Shown: piece by piece, positions 45,228 to 53,547 of the stretch
How the letters are laid out: every line of letters begins with the position of its first letter
Position numbering within the stretch: the first letter of the stretch is position 1
From: Undibacterium piscinae
GTDB taxonomy: Bacteria > Pseudomonadota > Gammaproteobacteria > Burkholderiales > Burkholderiaceae_D
Length of the DNA: 64,000 bases
Direction: 5' to 3'
Assembly: GCA_003970805.2 (NCBI GenBank)
Contig: CP051152.1
Location: 3,968,001-4,032,000, forward strand
Notes under the pieces: generated by a model
The model's database searches: none
Seen by the model: only the letters and a program-made list of their open reading frames with translations
What the model was told of the DNA's origin: nothing
Position numbers and translations under genes: made by a program

Positions 45228-45905
45228 ATGAAAATATTAATGGTTTTAACCTCACACGACAAACTCGGCAACACCGGTGAAAAAACCGGTTTCTGGCTCG
45301 AAGAGTTCGCCGCCCCTTACTATGTCTTTAAAGACGCTGGCGTAAGCATCACCCTGGTATCTCCTTTGGGCGGCCAGCCACCGCTGGACCCGAAGAGCGA
45401 TGACCCAGGTTCGCAAACCCCGGCAACCCTGCGCTTTAAGGCAGATGCCGCGGCACAAGCGGAGCTGGCAACGACACTGAAGTTGAGCGAAATCGCCGCA
45501 GCCGATTTTGATGCGGTGTTCTACCCGGGTGGTCATGGCCCATTGTGGGATCTGGCCGAAGACGCGTCTTCTATCGCCCTGATCGAGACTATGCTGGCAG
45601 CCGGCAAACCAGTGGCGGCGGTGTGTCATGCACCAGCGGTGTTACGTCATCCTAAGCTTGCAGATGGTAGCTCCGTGGTGCACGGCAAGCAGGTTACCGG
45701 CTTTACCAATACTGAAGAAGAGGCGGTTGGCCTGACCGAGGTCGTGCCATTTTTGGTGCAAGACATGCTGACGGCAAATGGCGGCGTGTATTCAAAAGCG
45801 GCAGACTGGCAGCCGTACGTGATTACCGATGGCTTGCTGGTTACCGGTCAAAATCCTGCCTCCTCAGAACCGGCAGCACATGCCCTGATGGCGCTGTTAG
45901 CTTAA
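45228..45905 (+). CDS. DJ-1/PfpI superfamily protein (Hsp31/YajL-like)
   Basis: 225 residues. The nucleophile elbow AAVCHAPAVLRHPKL holds the Cys of the Cys-His pair (CHAP, about residues 134-137). YPGGHGPLWDLAED and SLVSPLGGQPPLDPK are characteristic of the class that acts on glyoxal/methylglyoxal or protein glycation products. With the neighbours it fits carbonyl detoxification. The activity remains debated in the family. A repetitive CCCCTAAG-type segment follows the stop codon. Confidence 0.88.
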   Translation: MKILMVLTSHDKLGNTGEKTGFWLEEFAAPYYVFKDAGVSITLVSPLGGQPPLDPKSDDPGSQTPATLRFKADAAAQAELATTLKLSEIAAADFDAVFYPGGHGPLWDLAEDASSIALIETMLAAGKPVAAVCHAPAVLRHPKLADGSSVVHGKQVTGFTNTEEEAVGLTEVVPFLVQDMLTANGGVYSKAADWQPYVITDGLLVTGQNPASSEPAAHALMALLA

Positions 45906-46081
45906 TTCCCTAAGTGATGATCTAAGTTCGCCCCTAAGTTTGCCCCTAAGCGTATCGGCATAGCTGATGCGTCTTGCCAGCCACTTTTGGCTTGCAGGGC
46001 GCATCAGGATTGGCTCTTCACTTCAGGGAGCTTCATGCTGTCATTACCAGACGCGTTCTGCGTCATTCTAGAAATCTATCC

Positions 46082-47419
46082 ATGTCACGATTAAGCTCTT
46101 ACGACCCGTATAACCAAGAGGTTATCGGCGACGTCGCCATTACTGAAGCGGCCGACATTGCGCCTATGGTAGCGCGGGCGCGTCTGGCGCAAGCGCCTTG
46201 GGCTGCGCTGTCGCTGGCCGCGCGTCAACAACAACTGACGCTGGCCTACCAGCAACTAGTGCCCTTGCAAGACCAGCTGGCCAGGCTCATCAGCCGCGAG
46301 ATGGGCAAAGACTTGCGCCGCGCTAACTACGAGGCAGGCGGCACGCTACAAAGCGCCGCGTATTTTACGGAAGAGATTGCCGCAGCGCTGGCGCCCGAGT
46401 CCTTGGGGCGCAATGGCGAATTACAGTACCGGCCACTAGGCGTGGTGGCGGTGATCTCACCGTGGAATTACCCATTGGCGATGGCGAATAATCTGTTAGT
46501 GCCGGCACTGATGGCCGGTAATAGCGTGATCCTGAAACCTTCGGAACAAACCCCGCTGGTAGCCGAGGCATTCGTCAATGGCTTGAATCAGGTATTGCCG
46601 CCCGGCCTGCTGCAAATTGCCCACGGTGATGAAACTACCGGTCAGGCCCTGGTTGAGGCCGATATCAATATGATTGCGTTTACCGGCTCGATAGAGGCGG
46701 GCAAGCACATTATGGCCAATGCCGCTTCCGGCTTGAAGCGTCTGGTCATGGAACTGGGCGGGAATGATCCGATGATCGTCATGGCCGATGCCAATCTTGA
46801 CGCGGCGGCGCGGTTTGCGGTCGCCAGTTCGTTTGAAAATGCAGGGCAAATGTGCACGTCGACTGAACGTATTTATGTCGATGCCCGTATCGCTGCAGAA
46901 TTTGAAAGCAAAGTGCTGGCCTACGCACGCCAATATCAGGTCGGGCCTTGGGATCAGGCCAGGGTGAATATCGGCCCGCTCGCCAATCCGGCTCAGCATC
47001 AGCAAGTGTTGCGACAGTTGCAGGATGCCAGAGCCAAGGGCGCGCGCTTTTTGCTCGGTAGCGATGATTATCCGCTGCCGTTTATTCAGCCTACCGTGAT
47101 CAGCGGGCTAAGCCGCGAGATGCTGCTGGAACAGGATGAAACCTTTGGTCCGGTGGTTGCGATTGCGCACTTTGAACGCATAGAGCAGGCGATACAGCGC
47201 GCCAATGACAGTCGCTATGGTTTGGGTGCCGTGGTGTTTGGCGGTGCCGCAGCTAATCAGGTTGCGCAACAACTGGAAGCCGGCATGATAGGCATCAACC
47301 AAGGTGTCGGCGGCGCTGGCGATGCGCCCTGGGTTGGTGCCAAGCAAAGTGGTTTTGGCTTCCACGGCTCAGCGGCCGGGCATCGCCAGTTTGCCCAGGT
47401 GCGCGTGATCAGCGGCTAA
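46082..47419 (+). CDS. Aldehyde dehydrogenase (succinate-semialdehyde dehydrogenase-like)
   Basis: 445 residues from ATG 46082; the longer frame from 45974 lacks homology. Motifs include GVVAVISPWNYPLAMANNLL (NAD site), FTGSIEAGKHIMANA, LVMELGGNDPMIVMADANLD with the general-base Glu, and ENAGQMCTSTERIYV with the catalytic Cys. Length is slightly short, like YneI/Sad-type enzymes. It oxidises aldehydes to acids, completing the detoxification cluster. The C-terminal GAKQSGFGFHGSAAGHRQFAQ region is normal. Confidence 0.9.
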   Translation: MSRLSSYDPYNQEVIGDVAITEAADIAPMVARARLAQAPWAALSLAARQQQLTLAYQQLVPLQDQLARLISREMGKDLRRANYEAGGTLQSAAYFTEEIAAALAPESLGRNGELQYRPLGVVAVISPWNYPLAMANNLLVPALMAGNSVILKPSEQTPLVAEAFVNGLNQVLPPGLLQIAHGDETTGQALVEADINMIAFTGSIEAGKHIMANAASGLKRLVMELGGNDPMIVMADANLDAAARFAVASSFENAGQMCTSTERIYVDARIAAEFESKVLAYARQYQVGPWDQARVNIGPLANPAQHQQVLRQLQDARAKGARFLLGSDDYPLPFIQPTVISGLSREMLLEQDETFGPVVAIAHFERIEQAIQRANDSRYGLGAVVFGGAAANQVAQQLEAGMIGINQGVGGAGDAPWVGAKQSGFGFHGSAAGHRQFAQVRVISG

Positions 47420-47449
47420 GCTGATGCTGGCCTGATGCTAGCCTGATGT

Positions 47450-47472
47450 GAACGGCAGCCGGACTGCCGTTC
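47450..47472. terminator. Hairpin between the aldehyde dehydrogenase and 2OG oxygenase genes
   Basis: GAACGGCAG-ccgga-CTGCCGTTC, a perfect 9-bp stem about 30 bp past the dehydrogenase stop. There is no T-tract, so it could be an attenuator or RNA-stabilising hairpin rather than a full terminator. Confidence 0.4.
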
Positions 47473-47508
47473 GCATTGATAAAAATCATTACAGAAAAGA
47501 AGCTAGAA

Positions 47509-47530
47509 ATGAGCAAAGTATGAGCAAAGT
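47509..47530. repeat. 11-bp tandem duplication at a start codon
   Basis: ATGAGCAAAGT occurs twice. The first ATG now opens a 4-codon ORF whose TGA overlaps the second ATG, giving an ATGA coupling junction for the 2OG oxygenase. Confidence 0.9.
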
Positions 47531-48353
47531 ATTGAATGCGGAATTGACTGCAGTATTGATGAGTGAAGCAAGTTCCGGCGTGACTAAAGACGATTTTTTT
47601 GTCGCCGCCTATGAAGCCGGAGCGGAAAATCCTTCGCTGCCTACCTGGGCCTCGAAGCGGCCTAATCTAGCCGCACTGGCGACTACGGCGCCAGCCCCGG
47701 CTGCCGTAACGCGGCGCGATCTGGAACAGGTGCCCGCGGCGTTTCAGTTACTCAATGTCCTGTCGCATGAGGAGTGCCGGCGTTTGATCGCGCTCAGTGA
47801 AACACTAGGCTTTTTGCCGGATGCTGCAGTTTCGCTACCGCGCCATATCCGGCATAACGATAGCTTAACCTGGGTGGTAGATGAACAGACCGACGGCTTG
47901 ATCTGGCAACGGGTCGCGCATCTGATGACGGATACCGGCGATATTTTTCAGGGCAAGGCCGCGCTCGGCATCAATGCGCGTTTCCGCTTTTACCGCTATC
48001 AGCAAGACGATTATTTCAAACCGCACTCTGATGGTTCCTGGCCCGGTAGCCGCGTGATTGGTGAACAATTAATGGCGAACGCCTATCCGGACCGCTATAG
48101 CCAAATGAGCTTCCTGATTTTTCTGAGCGAGGATTTTGACGGCGGCGCCACGCGCTTTTTAGTCAATGCCGGGCAGCCGCAGCAACCGGCGCGGCGCGGC
48201 GATCCGGTGCGGGAAGTTGATATCCGTACGCCCACCGGCAGTATTTTGTGTTTTCCGCATGGCATGCATCCCTTGCATTGCATCCATAGTTCAGAACCGA
48301 TCAGCCGTGGCGTCAAGTACATCATACGCAGTGATGTGTTGTTTGAACTCTGA
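47520..48353 (+). CDS. 2OG-Fe(II) dioxygenase family protein (prolyl 4-hydroxylase-like)
   Basis: 277 residues from ATG 47520. The double-stranded beta-helix core runs from about residue 150. The iron ligands are His169 and Asp171 in YFKPHSDGSW and a distal His in HPLHCIHSSEPISRG, followed by GVKYIIRSDVLFEL with the 2-oxoglutarate-binding basic residue. The first 75 residues are a separate Ala-rich segment. The ribosome site serves an upstream ATG created by a tandem duplication. Its substrate, and whether it belongs to the detoxification operon, are unknown. Confidence 0.85.
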   Translation: MSKVLNAELTAVLMSEASSGVTKDDFFVAAYEAGAENPSLPTWASKRPNLAALATTAPAPAAVTRRDLEQVPAAFQLLNVLSHEECRRLIALSETLGFLPDAAVSLPRHIRHNDSLTWVVDEQTDGLIWQRVAHLMTDTGDIFQGKAALGINARFRFYRYQQDDYFKPHSDGSWPGSRVIGEQLMANAYPDRYSQMSFLIFLSEDFDGGATRFLVNAGQPQQPARRGDPVREVDIRTPTGSILCFPHGMHPLHCIHSSEPISRGVKYIIRSDVLFEL

Positions 48354-48741
48354 CTAGACGCTATCGCCTGCGTATGACCACCATGCGTAGGCGATAAGTC
48401 AGCGACGTGCCGAAAGCGATCGCTAATTTCCGGTTGAGCGAGGCCTTCGCCTGACAACCGCAATTACCTCCATTATCTTCAGCTTAGCCCCCCTCAGTCG
48501 CCGTATTCACTGTATTCACCGGATTGTGTTGCCGGTGCCGCTGGTGAAATTAGCCGGCGCATCGCACGGCTACGCTGCGACAATCATGCTTGTGCTAAAG
48601 TACCAGTATGAATTGGAAAAGCGCTGCGCCGGGCATACCATAAGCGTTTCATTTTGACGTTTCTTACGTTTGCTGTCTTACCAAGTTTGTGCCTGTTGGT
48701 CCTTCAGGTATGTATTTTTAAATCTCAAACAGGGATTTACT
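48354..48741. other. 388-bp spacer
   Basis: Apart from the hairpin just after the oxygenase stop, I see no gene or repeat. The right part probably contains the promoter of the lipoprotein gene. Confidence 0.45.
48362..48396. terminator. Hairpin after the 2OG oxygenase gene
   Basis: TATCGCCTGCGTATG and CATGCGTAGGCGATA pair over 13 of 15 positions around a short loop, 9 bp past the stop. There is no T-tract, but the position suggests it closes the detoxification cluster. Confidence 0.5.
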
Positions 48742-50589
48742 ATGACTTCCTATCAAACTCGTCCTCTGGTTCATGTCGCTCGACTATGTCATATCAGCGT
48801 CCTTGCGCTTAGTCTTATTCTGGCTGCCTGCGGCGGTGCTTCAACTGGTTTGAACGGCAGCAATGGCAGCAATGGCTTTTCCGCCCTGAGCTCTATTAGT
48901 TTAGAGACGCCGGGTTTGCATTGTGCTGCTGGCGGTGCACGCATTGATGCCGGGCTGGATGCTAATGCAAATAATCAGCTCGATGCCTCGGAAATCAGCA
49001 GTACCCAATATGTATGCAATGGCATGACTGGTAATGCTGGTGCTGCAGGTAGCGCTGGCTTGGCAAGTCTGGTGAGTATGACTGCGGAACCTGCGGGCGC
49101 TAACTGTGCCAATAGTGGTTACAAGATCAGCGTGGGTCTGGATGCGAATGGCAACAGTGTTTTAGATGTATCAGAAGTCACGTCCGGCCAGTATCTTTGC
49201 CAGGGTACTGCCGGTGCAAACGGGAATAACGGTATCAGCAGCCTGATGGTGATAGTGGCAGAAACCGCGGGTGCCAATTGCGCCTATGGCGGAAATAAAA
49301 TCACTTCCGGGCCGGATACGAATCTCAATGGCGCGCTCGACATCGCTGAGATTACGGCGACAAGTTATACCTGCAACGGTGCACCCGGGCCGGGCGTGAG
49401 CTGGACGAATGTGAGCTCTACCGCTGTTGCGGGGCAGTCAAATATCGGCTATCTGGCGAACAATGCCAGTGAGGTGACGGTAACTTTGCCAAATGCGCCA
49501 CAAATCGGTGATTTACTTCAGGTAAGTGGCGTGGGAGCCGGTGGCTGGCGGATTGCCCAGAATGCCGGGCAATCAATTTTAACCAAGGGTATCGCAGGTA
49601 GTAATGCACCAGCGGGTTTGAGCTGGACCGCCCGCGATATCGTTCGCACCTGGGATGGGATTACTTCGTCGGGCGATGGCAGTAAACTGGCGGCATACGT
49701 AGTCAATGGGCAAATTTACACTTCCACCGACTCCGGAGTGAGCTGGGTCGCGCGCGATAGTAATCGCGGGTGGGATTCGATCACCTCCTCCAGCGATGGC
49801 AGTAAGTTAGTCGCGGCAGTCAATCCTGGTCAAATCTACACCTCCAGCGATTCTGGCGTGAGTTGGACTGCCCGTGACAGTAATCGTAATTGGATATCCG
49901 TTACGTCTTCCGCCGATGGTAGCAAGCTCGCTGCAGTGGTAAATGGCGGTCAAATTTATACTTCCGGCGATTCTGGCGTGAGCTGGACCGCCCGCGACAG
50001 CAATCGTGCCTGGATCTCGATTGCGTCTTCCAGCGATGGCAGCAAGCTCGCTGCGGTCGTCACTAATGGCCAAATTTACACATCCAGTGATAGTGGTGTG
50101 AACTGGACCGCCCGTGATAGCAACCGAAATTGGCGTTCTATCGCCTCATCGAGTGACGGCAGTAAGTTGGTGGCAGGAGTATTTGGCGGCCAGATTTATA
50201 CTTCCATCGATACTGGTGTGAACTGGATCGCCCGTGACAGCAATCGCAACTGGTATGCCATCGCTTCTTCCAGCGACGGCAGTAAGCTGGCCGCCGCGGT
50301 ATTTACAAATAAGATTTATACTTCCAACGATTTTGGAGTCAGTTGGGCGGCACGCGAAAACAATCGTTTTTGGCGCGGGATTGCATCCTCGGCGAATGGT
50401 AATCAGCTCGTTGCCGTGGGGAGCAACGATCAAATTTACACTTCAGTCGGGGTCCAGACTACTCCGGGAGTGGCGGGGTCGATTACCGGTGGACAGTACG
50501 ATACCGTGTCCCTCCAATATGTCGGCGCAAGTCTATGGCTGCCTTTGAGCTACACGATTTTTTCTAGCAGCGGGATACAGGCTAACTAA
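48742..50589 (+). CDS. Repeat-rich lipoprotein with EF-like and BNR/propeller-type repeats
   Basis: 615 residues from ATG 48742. The signal peptide ends in a lipobox, LSLILAACGG, so Cys is lipidated. Residues ~25-45 are Gly/Asn-Ser repeats. Three ~57-residue repeats follow, each with a Cys pair and a GLDANANNQLDASEIS-type loop. An adhesion-like segment leads to eight ~35-residue repeats from about 49610 to 50455, each with SSSDGSKLAA, GQIYTSSDSGV and WTARDSNRNW; these resemble BNR/sialidase or Vps10-type propeller blades. The C-terminal ~45 residues differ. It is probably on the outer membrane, facing out or in the periplasm, with a binding or adhesion role. Confidence 0.8.
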   Translation: MTSYQTRPLVHVARLCHISVLALSLILAACGGASTGLNGSNGSNGFSALSSISLETPGLHCAAGGARIDAGLDANANNQLDASEISSTQYVCNGMTGNAGAAGSAGLASLVSMTAEPAGANCANSGYKISVGLDANGNSVLDVSEVTSGQYLCQGTAGANGNNGISSLMVIVAETAGANCAYGGNKITSGPDTNLNGALDIAEITATSYTCNGAPGPGVSWTNVSSTAVAGQSNIGYLANNASEVTVTLPNAPQIGDLLQVSGVGAGGWRIAQNAGQSILTKGIAGSNAPAGLSWTARDIVRTWDGITSSGDGSKLAAYVVNGQIYTSTDSGVSWVARDSNRGWDSITSSSDGSKLVAAVNPGQIYTSSDSGVSWTARDSNRNWISVTSSADGSKLAAVVNGGQIYTSGDSGVSWTARDSNRAWISIASSSDGSKLAAVVTNGQIYTSSDSGVNWTARDSNRNWRSIASSSDGSKLVAGVFGGQIYTSIDTGVNWIARDSNRNWYAIASSSDGSKLAAAVFTNKIYTSNDFGVSWAARENNRFWRGIASSANGNQLVAVGSNDQIYTSVGVQTTPGVAGSITGGQYDTVSLQYVGASLWLPLSYTIFSSSGIQAN

Positions 50590-50790
50590 GGTGAATATGG
50601 CGAGACCAAAAACCAAGCACCTGCTGCCTTGCGGCCAGCCTTAGTCTGCCTTCGCTGTTGCTGCCATTTAGCGATACTGAGAGGGGGTATTTTTCACTTA
50701 CGCCCGTCGTTATTGCGCAAGTGAATAGATTTTATTGTGAGTAGGGGGAGTATATGTTATATCCTCCTCCTAAAACCGGGCTACTCTGGC

Positions 50791-51135
50791 TTAGCCGCCC
50801 TGGCAACCGCAACCACCACCATTGCCGCCACCGCAGCCACCGGATTGTGCCGCTGGTGCTGCTGGCGCACTAGTCTCTGCCATTTGTTTCGGGTGGATGC
50901 TGAAGTCGATAACCACGGCATCAGGGCCATTTTCTATATACGTATGTTTCACCTGACCGTCGTAGCGTTGTTGAATCTGGCTCAGCAGCGGCAAAGGATC
51001 GTGATCGTTCACAAAGCGCATGATCTCGCCTTGATCCATTGATTCCAGCGCACCGAAGATGGCAGCATGACGCAAGCGTTTGGATACGCCGCGAACATCA
51101 AATTGATACACGTTAGGGGTAGTTTGAATCGACAT
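50791..51135 (-). CDS. DUF2249-domain protein with Cys/Gly-rich tail
   Basis: 114 residues. Residues 8-80 are a DUF2249 domain: QFDVRGVSKRLRHAAIFGAL, then VNDHDPLPLLSQIQQRYDGQ and NGPDAVVIDFSIHP. The domain is related to the SirA/TusA-like and hemerythrin-linked sulphur/redox proteins. The tail SGGCGGGNGGGCGCQGG has three Cys in Gly context and could bind a metal. The role is unknown. It is a single gene on the minus strand. Confidence 0.8.
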   Translation of the reverse strand: MSIQTTPNVYQFDVRGVSKRLRHAAIFGALESMDQGEIMRFVNDHDPLPLLSQIQQRYDGQVKHTYIENGPDAVVIDFSIHPKQMAETSAPAAPAAQSGGCGGGNGGGCGCQGG

Positions 51136-51249
51136 ATGCGCTTTCGTTTTCGTAAGAGTGATGGCGCATTTTAGGCAGGAGGCAAGTTGATTGCCTTAAC
51201 GCTGATCAAGATTTTCGGAGCCGGGCGCGACCAGGGCGCAAATGAATAA

Positions 51250-51275
51250 CGGCGATTGATTTGCATCAATCGCCG
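51250..51275. terminator. Hairpin downstream of the phasin gene
   Basis: CGGCGATTGAT-ttgc-ATCAATCGCCG, a perfect 11-bp stem with 4-nt loop, about 85 bp after the phasin stop on the minus strand. A short AT-rich stretch follows (GTTATTCATTT). Confidence 0.55.
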
Positions 51276-51360
51276 CTGTCGGTTCAAGCTGGTAAGCCAG
51301 GCTTTAATCTATCTAGCCAGGCTAGGCCGGGTTGCCGGCAAAGCTTGGGGGAACTACGAT

Positions 51361-52425
51361 TTATTGACGAACACGCATTTTTGCGCCGGTAGCCTTGCTT
51401 GATTTGTCCTTGAATGCAGGACGGCCGCCAGTTGCCGGGAAGCCAGGTTTTGCCGCAGCTTTGCTTGGCAGTCCGGTGATGGCTGGCTTGTTGGCGACGG
51501 CTTCTTCACTTGCTGCAGTCGTCGCAGGAGTAGATACGGCAACTGGCGCGGCAGCAACTGACTGCTCTGGTGCTGTCGTCGCTGCCGGTGCCAGAGTTGC
51601 CGTTACTTCGGCAGCTACCGGTTTTGTCACTTCGGGTTTGACCGCTGCGACCTTGGCTGCTTCGGCCTTAGCGGCAACCACAGGTGCAACTGGTTTGGCG
51701 ACAGGCGTGGCCGGTTTGGCTACTGCCGCTGGCTTAGCGGCTGCTTTGGCAGCAGCTGGCTTAATGTCTGCAGGCTTATCGGCAGGCTTAACCGCGGCCG
51801 CCTTTGGTGCCGGCTTGGCGGCGGTCTCTGCCAGCAATGGCAATTGCGTGTTAGCGGCAACGGCAGGCTTAGTTGCAGTCGTGGTTGCTGGCTTAGTTGC
51901 AGGCTTATCTGCCGCCTTCGTGGCTGGCTTGGTTTCAGTTTTAGCCACGACTGGTGTGGCGACCGCTTTCGTGGCCTTTGCTGGTTTTGGCGCTACCGGA
52001 GCGGTGCTGCTTACTTCTGCTGCCGGCTTAGTGTCCGCTTTGGCTTTAGTCGCGGCCGGAGCGCTGATGGCGATCTTGGTCGCGCCATGGCCGGTTTTGC
52101 CGGTGCTGCTGACAGCTTGCAGGAATTCTGCGCGCGCTTCACCGGTGATGCTTGCCAGTTCGCGTCCATATGACATCAATTTTTCTATGCTTGGCTGGGC
52201 TTGCGCACCGGCTACCGACAACAACTCTTGCGGGCCTTTTACGGCCATCAGTTGTTGTGTGGCTGCGACCGAGTTTGCCATCGATTGTTTGATGGTATTG
52301 AAATTGAGGGCGATGATTTTTTGTATGCCGCCAAACGCTGTATGGGAAAGCGTATTGATGACAGCGAGTTGAGTCGCCAATTGGGTTTGGGCGGCTGCGG
52401 AAATTTGTTCCGGAATCGTAGACAT
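51361..52425 (-). CDS. Phasin family protein with long Ala/Lys/Pro-rich tail
   Basis: 354 residues. The first ~125 residues are a phasin domain (TIGR01841-like): AAQTQLATQLAVINTLSHTA, FGGIQKIIALNFNTIKQSMA and MSYGRELASITGEARAEFL. It coats polyhydroxyalkanoate granules and implies PHA storage. The remaining ~225 residues are low-complexity, made of AKPA/KPAA/VAKP units and Ala-Thr-Val runs, about double the usual phasin length and reminiscent of histone H1-like tails (charge +, Pro-Ala). Ribosome site AAGGAG 7 bp before ATG 52425. It ends in a short KMRVRQ. Confidence 0.88.
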   Translation of the reverse strand: MSTIPEQISAAAQTQLATQLAVINTLSHTAFGGIQKIIALNFNTIKQSMANSVAATQQLMAVKGPQELLSVAGAQAQPSIEKLMSYGRELASITGEARAEFLQAVSSTGKTGHGATKIAISAPAATKAKADTKPAAEVSSTAPVAPKPAKATKAVATPVVAKTETKPATKAADKPATKPATTTATKPAVAANTQLPLLAETAAKPAPKAAAVKPADKPADIKPAAAKAAAKPAAVAKPATPVAKPVAPVVAAKAEAAKVAAVKPEVTKPVAAEVTATLAPAATTAPEQSVAAAPVAVSTPATTAASEEAVANKPAITGLPSKAAAKPGFPATGGRPAFKDKSSKATGAKMRVRQ

Positions 52426-52532
52426 AAAGCTCTCCTTAGTAGTTTGGTGGGGTCAAGCTGGTAGGGCTCCTCGTTGCTGGCTGGCACAGGCGGAAATCGC
52501 CGCGCTCAACAGCATCCTAAAGGGCCCTACTG

Positions 52533-52754
52533 TCAGATTCTGTCAGTAGGCGGCAACATATAGCCAGAACGCAGAACATAACCCAAGCCCGCCTCGCCCT
52601 CGATGTGGGCGCCTTGTTCTTGTAAGCTGACGATGTCTCGATACAAGGTACGCAGGCTGATTTTGAGTTCAGCCGCTAGCAATGCTCCGGCAATCGGGTA
52701 GCGGTGACGGCGCAAAATTTGTATCAGGTCGAGCAGGCGTTGTGAGCGGGACAT
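52533..52754 (-). pseudogene. YafY-type HTH regulator, truncated after the DNA-binding domain
   Basis: 73 residues from ATG 52754: MSRSQRLLDLIQILRRHRYP and LKISLRTLYRDIVSLQEQGA, then GEAGLGYVLRSGYMLPP. This matches the HTH_11 head of YafY/WYL-family regulators, which are about 230 residues. After MLPP the homology stops (TDRI-stop) and no WYL part is found nearby. A short palindrome CCTACTG...CAGTAGG is at the break. A free HTH head may still bind DNA, but the gene is probably decayed. Confidence 0.6.
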
Positions 52755-53004
52755 GGGGGAGTGGATTTGTGAAGGCAAGAAAAATCTGAACTTGGGTTTA
52801 AAAAATGGCTTTTTTGTCTTAAATCTAGTTAGGATTTTACTTTGCTTTGTCGGATTAATTGGACTTTGATGCAAATCAAAGGTGTTATCTAAATTGCTTG
52901 CATCGATATGCTCTTATTCCTATATTTATAGCGCAAGCGAACCCGAGTTTGCACACCCGTTGATGAAAGTTTTGGAGATTTCTAAATTTTTCAAGGAGGA
53001 AAAA

Positions 53005-53436
53005 ATGACGTCATTGATTAATCGCGGCAATATTTTCGATGATTTTTTTCGAGATGTTGCACCTGGGTTTTATGTTCGGCCTTTGCATGGAGATCCATTG
53101 CCAACACCTTCGCAGATCAAACTAGATGTGAAAGAAACTGAGCGCGAATATACCGTGCATGCCGAGGTACCAGGGGTAAGTAAGGACGATATTCATGTCT
53201 CACTCGATGGCAACGTAGTGACCCTACGCGCTGAAATAAAACAACAGGATAGTAGCAATAAAGATCAAAAAATCTTACGTAGTGAACGCTATTTTGGCGA
53301 GGTCTCGCGCAGTTTTCAACTTCCGGTAGACATAGAGCAAAGCGAAGTTTTTGCTAAATACGATAACGGTGTCTTGACACTCAATTTGCCGAAAAAACGC
53401 ACTTCCGGTGGCGTGCAACGCATAAAGATTGAGTGA
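53005..53436 (+). CDS. Small heat-shock protein, Hsp20/alpha-crystallin family
   Basis: 143 residues from ATG 53005, directly after an AAGGAGG ribosome site. N-terminal MTSLINRGNIFDDFFRDVAP, then the alpha-crystallin domain from QIKLDVKETEREYTVHAEVP to NGVLTLNLPKKRTSGGVQRI, with the GVLTL motif and IxI-like IKIE tail. ATP-independent holdase in the cytoplasm. The in-frame extension to 52882 has no homology. The leader is AT-rich; no CIRCE element is visible. A 14-bp tandem array follows the stop. Confidence 0.92.
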   Translation: MTSLINRGNIFDDFFRDVAPGFYVRPLHGDPLPTPSQIKLDVKETEREYTVHAEVPGVSKDDIHVSLDGNVVTLRAEIKQQDSSNKDQKILRSERYFGEVSRSFQLPVDIEQSEVFAKYDNGVLTLNLPKKRTSGGVQRIKIE

Positions 53437-53466
53437 GGTTCATGCTGTTTTTTCGCTTATCGCGTC

Positions 53467-53536
53467 CGAAATTAGGTGCTCGAAATTAAGTGAGCGAAAT
53501 TAAGTGAGCGAGATTAAGTGAGCAAGACTAAGTGTT
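53467..53536. repeat. 14-bp tandem array, 5 units
   Basis: Units CGAAATTAGGTGCT, CGAAATTAAGTGAG (twice), CGAGATTAAGTGAG and CAAGACTAAGTGTT fill the spacer between convergent Hsp20 and histidine kinase genes. Confidence 0.9.
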
Positions 53537-53547
53537 TAGCATGGCTG

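Noticed and set aside
49610..50455. Regularly spaced ~105-bp repeats considered as a CRISPR-like array
   Set aside because: The repeats are in frame, code for similar propeller-type blades and have no unique spacers.
51395..52372. 325-residue plus-strand Ala/Gly-rich ORF opposite the phasin gene
   Set aside because: It is the antisense of the Ala/Lys/Pro repeats of the phasin tail; no start site and no domain features.
53467..53536. 14-bp tandem array considered as regulator iterons or an origin
   Set aside because: The units are contiguous and degenerate, between convergent genes, with no replication gene nearby; a minisatellite is the simpler reading.
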